DNA of 64,000 nt from Deltaproteobacteria bacterium (GTDB lineage Bacteria > Desulfobacterota > GWC2-55-46 > DRQE01): NCBI GenBank assembly GCA_015492245.1, contig WGFM01000017.1, positions 102,693 to 166,692 on the forward strand. Reading direction: 5' to 3'. Made by a program: the position numbers and the translations under genes. Shown here one piece after another: positions 60,293 to 64,000 of this stretch. Every line of letters starts with the position of its first letter. Within the stretch, counting starts at the first letter, position 1. The notes beneath the pieces were generated by a model, which made no database searches, had not been told where the DNA came from, and was given only the letters and a program-made list of their open reading frames with translations.

Positions 60293-61690
60293 CTATTTGC
60301 CTATACAGAAGGTGCTGAAGATCCTGTCCAGTATATCCTCTGTTGCGGTCTGGCCTGTAAGCTCACCAAGCCTTTCCAGCGCCCACCGAAGCTCCACACA
60401 CAGGATCTCCCTTGGCTCGCCCCTTTCGGCACACCCCCTTGCCCTTTCAAGCCCCTCGAGGCACCTTCTGAGTGCATCCCGGTGTCTTACAGAGACTATG
60501 AGCTCTAACGGCTCTGCCCCTTCTCTTTCTGCACATACCTCTTCATAGATGGCCTCCTCGAGCCCCTCGATGCCCTCTTCTCTTGCTGCAGAGATGAATA
60601 CCACCCGGAACCCATTGAAAAGCTCTCCTATCTCTCGGGCCACATCGTCTCTGTCTTCCACCAGGTCCATCTTGTTTGCCACAACTATGAAGCCCTTGTC
60701 CCGAAGCTCTTCTTTGAGGGCTAAAAGCACCGAAAGGTCTTCTCCGAGCCCTCCTTCCATGGATGCATCGGTTACAAACAGTGTCAGCTCTGCCCTCTCT
60801 GCCCGCCTTTTTGCCCTGTCTATACCCATGGCCTCTACGGGGTCTTCTGCCCGGCGAAGCCCGGCTGTATCCACAAGCCTTATGGGCAACCCCCTCATGG
60901 ATACCACCTCCTCTATAAAGTCCCGTGTGGTCCCGGGCTGTGGGGTTACTATGGCGCGTTCTTCCTTAAGGAGGATATTGAGAAGGGTGGATTTTCCCAC
61001 ATTGGGTCTACCAAGGATTACCACGCTCACCCCCTCTTTGAGTGCATGGCCTTCCCTGAAGGTGGCAAGAAGTGCCCCCACCTCTCTTTCCACAGAGGAG
61101 ACCCTTTTGAGAAGCTCTTCGGTTGGGAGTGTTTCTATCTCCTCTTCTGCAAAGTCGAGCTCTGCCTCACACGCTGCGGCAAGCTCCATGAGGGTGTCTT
61201 TGATCTCCTCTATCTTCGAAGACAGCCTGCCCTCGAGCCTTCCCCTTGCGCTCTGTGCCGCCCTCTCTGTCTTTGCCCTTATGAGGTCTATGACGGCCTC
61301 TGCCTGGAGAAGGTCCAGCTTTCCGTTTATGAACGCCCTCTTTGTGAACTCCCCGGGTTCTGCTGGCCTGGCTCCCAGCGAGACAAGTGCCTGGACTATC
61401 TCCTCCAGCACCACCATGCTTCCATGGGCGTAGAGCTCCACCACATCCTCGCCCGTGAAGGAGCGGGGGGCCTTCATGTAGACCATGTATCCATCGTCTA
61501 TCGTGTTGCCCTGGGGGTCCTTCATGGTGCCGTAGTAGAGCCTCTGGGGGGTGTGGCGTGCCCGTAAGCTTCGGGGGCTGAAGACCCCTTTAGCCATGGA
61601 GAGGGCATCCCTTCCCGAAAGCCTCACCACCCCTATGGCTCCTTCGCCCACAGGGGTGGAGATGGCTACTATCGTGTCTTTCGGGTTCAT
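60293..61690 (-). CDS. mnmE: tRNA modification GTPase MnmE
   Basis: DTIVAISTPVGEGAIGVVRLSG, GRPNVGKSTLLN, C-terminal CIGK. Confidence 0.97.
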   Translation of the reverse strand: MNPKDTIVAISTPVGEGAIGVVRLSGRDALSMAKGVFSPRSLRARHTPQRLYYGTMKDPQGNTIDDGYMVYMKAPRSFTGEDVVELYAHGSMVVLEEIVQALVSLGARPAEPGEFTKRAFINGKLDLLQAEAVIDLIRAKTERAAQSARGRLEGRLSSKIEEIKDTLMELAAACEAELDFAEEEIETLPTEELLKRVSSVEREVGALLATFREGHALKEGVSVVILGRPNVGKSTLLNILLKEERAIVTPQPGTTRDFIEEVVSMRGLPIRLVDTAGLRRAEDPVEAMGIDRAKRRAERAELTLFVTDASMEGGLGEDLSVLLALKEELRDKGFIVVANKMDLVEDRDDVAREIGELFNGFRVVFISAAREEGIEGLEEAIYEEVCAEREGAEPLELIVSVRHRDALRRCLEGLERARGCAERGEPREILCVELRWALERLGELTGQTATEDILDRIFSTFCIGK

Positions 61691-61698
61691 GGGGCTGT

Positions 61699-63315
61699 TC
61701 AGGCCTTTGCTTTACCTGTCTCCTTGTATAACTGATACTGCTGGGCTATGGAGAGAATGTTGTTTACAAGCCAGTAGAGAACCAGCCCCGAAGGAAATGA
61801 CATGAACACAAAGGTAAGGACCACCGGCATTATGAGCATTATCTTTGCCTGTGTTGGATCCATCGTGGTGGGTGTCATCTTCTGCTGGATGAACATGCTT
61901 ATGCCCATGAGTACAGGGGTTATGTAATATGGGTCCTGTGCAGAAAGGTCCTGTATCCAGAGCATGAACGGGGCATGACGCAACTCTATGGCAACAGAGA
62001 GAAGCTCGTACAGACCGACAAACACAGGGAGCTGCAGCAATATGGGTAGACAACCGCTTACAGGGTTTATCCTGTAGCGCTTGTATAGCTCGTAGAGTTC
62101 CTTGTTCATTCGCTCACGGTCGTTCTTGTATTTTTCCCTTATGGCAAGCATCTGGGGCTGTATCTCCTGCATCTTGCGCATCGATGTAAGGCTGTGCTTT
62201 GTAAGGGGATAGAACAACAGCTTTATCACCACTGTAAGGAGTATTATGGCTATACCGTAGTTTTTTACATACCGCTCGAAGAAGTTGAGAACCACAAGAA
62301 GAGGCCTTGCTATCAGAGAGAACAGGCCAAACTCTATTGCCTCATCGAGCCCCCTGCCCATCGCGATAAGCCTGTCATACTCCTTTGGCCCCAAATAGGC
62401 GGTAAAACCTGTAAGTGTCTGGTGGGTGGGTTCAAGCTCAATGGTTTTTCCAAAGCTGACCTTTCCAGAGTACTGGGCAACAACGGTGCTCTCCCAGAAG
62501 GTATCCCTGTTGTCCTCCGGGATGATTGCAAGTAGAAAATACTTGTCCTCCACCCCTATCCACTCGGGACTTCCCTTGCCCATCTCTATGGTTGTCTCAG
62601 GGTCCTGGCGTTTTGTCTTGCCGTCTATCCTTCTTAAAGGGCCATGGTGAAAGTAGCTGTCTTCCACCACAAACTTGCCTGACAACTCGTTGAGAACCGT
62701 GCCTCTCAGGTTCTCATCCCTGCCGTTTGTAACCTTCAGTTCCACATCTATGGTGTAGTTGTCAGAGGAGAAGACATACCTTTTTTCAACCATTGTGCCA
62801 TCCCTGCTCTGCCACTTAAGGGTAAGCTCTCCTTTTTTCCCCTCTTCTACCCTTAGAGAATCCGCAGGGATCGTAAAGGCCGGTATCTCTGGAAGCCCGC
62901 TTACCTTGAACCTCGTCATAAGGGGGTATATGCCTTCAACAGGGTTCACGATATTTGCAGGCCCTGAGTTCTCTTCTATGGTCTTCCTGTAGTGTTTGAG
63001 CCTGAAGCTCTTTATACCGCCGCCGTAGCTGCTCAGCACAGCCGTGTAAAGAGGGGTATCGATGGTTACGAGCCTCTCCTCGACCTCTGGTGGCAGAGAA
63101 GGTGCTGGAGGGGGTTCTTTCGTTTCGGTTTTTGCAGTGGTTGTTGTCTTTTTCGTCTCCTCTTTCTTTGCAACTGGTTGTTCCTGTGTTGTCTCTTCCT
63201 GTCTTGTTGCAGGTGTTTCGATGCCAAGGTATTCCAACAGTTTTGGATAGAAGATTATCACAAGAAACGAAAGAACCATTGCTATTATGAGTCTCTTCCT
63301 GTCGTTCTCAAACAT
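61699..63315 (-). CDS. yidC: Membrane protein insertase YidC
   Basis: N-terminal TM, periplasmic domain, LLFYPLTKHSLTSMRKMQEIQPQM. Confidence 0.97.
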   Translation of the reverse strand: MFENDRKRLIIAMVLSFLVIIFYPKLLEYLGIETPATRQEETTQEQPVAKKEETKKTTTTAKTETKEPPPAPSLPPEVEERLVTIDTPLYTAVLSSYGGGIKSFRLKHYRKTIEENSGPANIVNPVEGIYPLMTRFKVSGLPEIPAFTIPADSLRVEEGKKGELTLKWQSRDGTMVEKRYVFSSDNYTIDVELKVTNGRDENLRGTVLNELSGKFVVEDSYFHHGPLRRIDGKTKRQDPETTIEMGKGSPEWIGVEDKYFLLAIIPEDNRDTFWESTVVAQYSGKVSFGKTIELEPTHQTLTGFTAYLGPKEYDRLIAMGRGLDEAIEFGLFSLIARPLLVVLNFFERYVKNYGIAIILLTVVIKLLFYPLTKHSLTSMRKMQEIQPQMLAIREKYKNDRERMNKELYELYKRYRINPVSGCLPILLQLPVFVGLYELLSVAIELRHAPFMLWIQDLSAQDPYYITPVLMGISMFIQQKMTPTTMDPTQAKIMLIMPVVLTFVFMSFPSGLVLYWLVNNILSIAQQYQLYKETGKAKA

Positions 63316-63547
63316 CTTTATGTCGTTCCTTTCTTTCTGGTATGGGGTCATAGCCTCCCGGGTCAAGGGGATGACACCTTAAAACCCTCTTCATGGCAAG
63401 AAAGGCCCCCTTTAGTGCACCATGTCTGTCTATGGACATCCTTGCATAGTCAGAGCAGGAGGGATAAAACCTGCAGCTCGGTGGCAGAAGCGGAGATATT
63501 AAAAACTTGTATGCCCCGAGTATGGCCTTCAAAAACTCCTTCATCAT
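63308..63547 (-). CDS. yidD: Membrane protein insertion efficiency factor YidD
   Basis: AYKFLISPLLPPSCRFYPSCSDYA...CHPLDPGGYDPIP. Confidence 0.96.
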   Translation of the reverse strand: MMKEFLKAILGAYKFLISPLLPPSCRFYPSCSDYARMSIDRHGALKGAFLAMKRVLRCHPLDPGGYDPIPERKERHKDV

Positions 63548-63897
63548 CTCTTCACAGATTCATTGAAAAGACCGCAAAGCTCTTTTCTTACATTCTGATA
63601 ATTCTTGTCATCAATGTTTATACCCTTTTTTACGGATATAACTATATCGGAGGAAGTTGGGAAGAGGTCTTTATTGAGTCTGAAGAACTCCCTTAAAAGC
63701 CTTTTTATCCTGTTTCTCTTTACAGCTCCTCCCACATGCGCACCAACCGAAAGTCCAAACCTTCTCTGGCCAGTGTTGTTTGGCACTATATATATAACAA
63801 AGTTTCTTGTGGAGTATCTTCTTCCCTCTTTTCTTACCCTTATAAAGTCACTGTTTTTTTTAAGCCGTTCTTTTTTTGTAAACCTCTGGGCCTTCAA
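63544..63897 (-). CDS. rnpA: Ribonuclease P protein component
   Basis: FGLSVGAHVGGAVKRNRIKRLLREFFR. Confidence 0.96.
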   Translation of the reverse strand: MKAQRFTKKERLKKNSDFIRVRKEGRRYSTRNFVIYIVPNNTGQRRFGLSVGAHVGGAVKRNRIKRLLREFFRLNKDLFPTSSDIVISVKKGINIDDKNYQNVRKELCGLFNESVKR

Positions 63898-63902
63898 TTT
63901 TT

Positions 63903-64000
63903 CTATTTACCGCCGGTGATTACGGCAAGGCGCTTTCTTCCCTTTGCCCTTCTTCTTTTAAGAATAGCCCTTCCTCCAGCAGTCTCCATCCTTTTACGGA
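63903..64000 (-). CDS. rpmH: 50S ribosomal protein L34, partial
   Basis: Minus strand ...RKRMETAGGRAILKRRRAKGRKRLAVITGGK*. Confidence 0.93.
   Translation of the reverse strand, partial: RKRMETAGGRAILKRRRAKGRKRLAVITGGK

Overview
This 64-kb window is a dense bacterial chromosome segment (Gram-negative, mostly anaerobic gene content; ATA- and AGG-rich codon usage; Nitrospirota-like is my guess, not demonstrated). No prophage, transposon or CRISPR array is visible. Main blocks: a TPP-riboswitch thiamine operon (thiH/hydG-like, thiS, thiG); uvrA; an orphan gene plus a decayed TPR-membrane-protein remnant; radical SAM, TrmJ-like, FAD oxidoreductase and htpX genes; ssb; a six-gene ubiU-ubiV-ubiK-like-ubiB-ubiE-ubiT cluster; CIRCE-groESL; nth; a zinc/metal uptake locus; a selenoprotein gene missed by the ORF track; ndk; protoglobin-PsiE; an rlmN remnant, mtnP and pfkB; a TPR lipoprotein; a RodZ-like gene broken at a T9 run; a split ferredoxin-type glutamate synthase with HdrB/HdrC-like subunits; ALDH; hflX; tRNA-Leu(CAA); a degenerate-looking chemosensory cluster; endonuclease V; an HlyD/ABC exporter; dcd, ftsK, lolA, a FecR-domain gene, prmA, rsmE, glyS; and mnmE-yidC-yidD-rnpA-rpmH at the right edge. 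Best finds: (1) a 77-codon glutaredoxin-like gene at 24506-24739 with two in-frame UGA codons, a hairpin with a GGU loop at SECIS distance, and an operator-overlapped promoter; (2) the ubiUV-K-B-E-T cluster for probable O2-independent quinone biosynthesis; (3) a HydG-type CX2CX22C motif on the thiamine-operon ThiH; (4) a chemosensory cluster with a CheB-like protein lacking the catalytic His and an MCP with a degenerate tip; (5) a RodZ-like gene with a -1 frameshift at T9; (6) HdrBC-like genes in a glutamate synthase operon. All calls are from reading the sequence; no searches were run.
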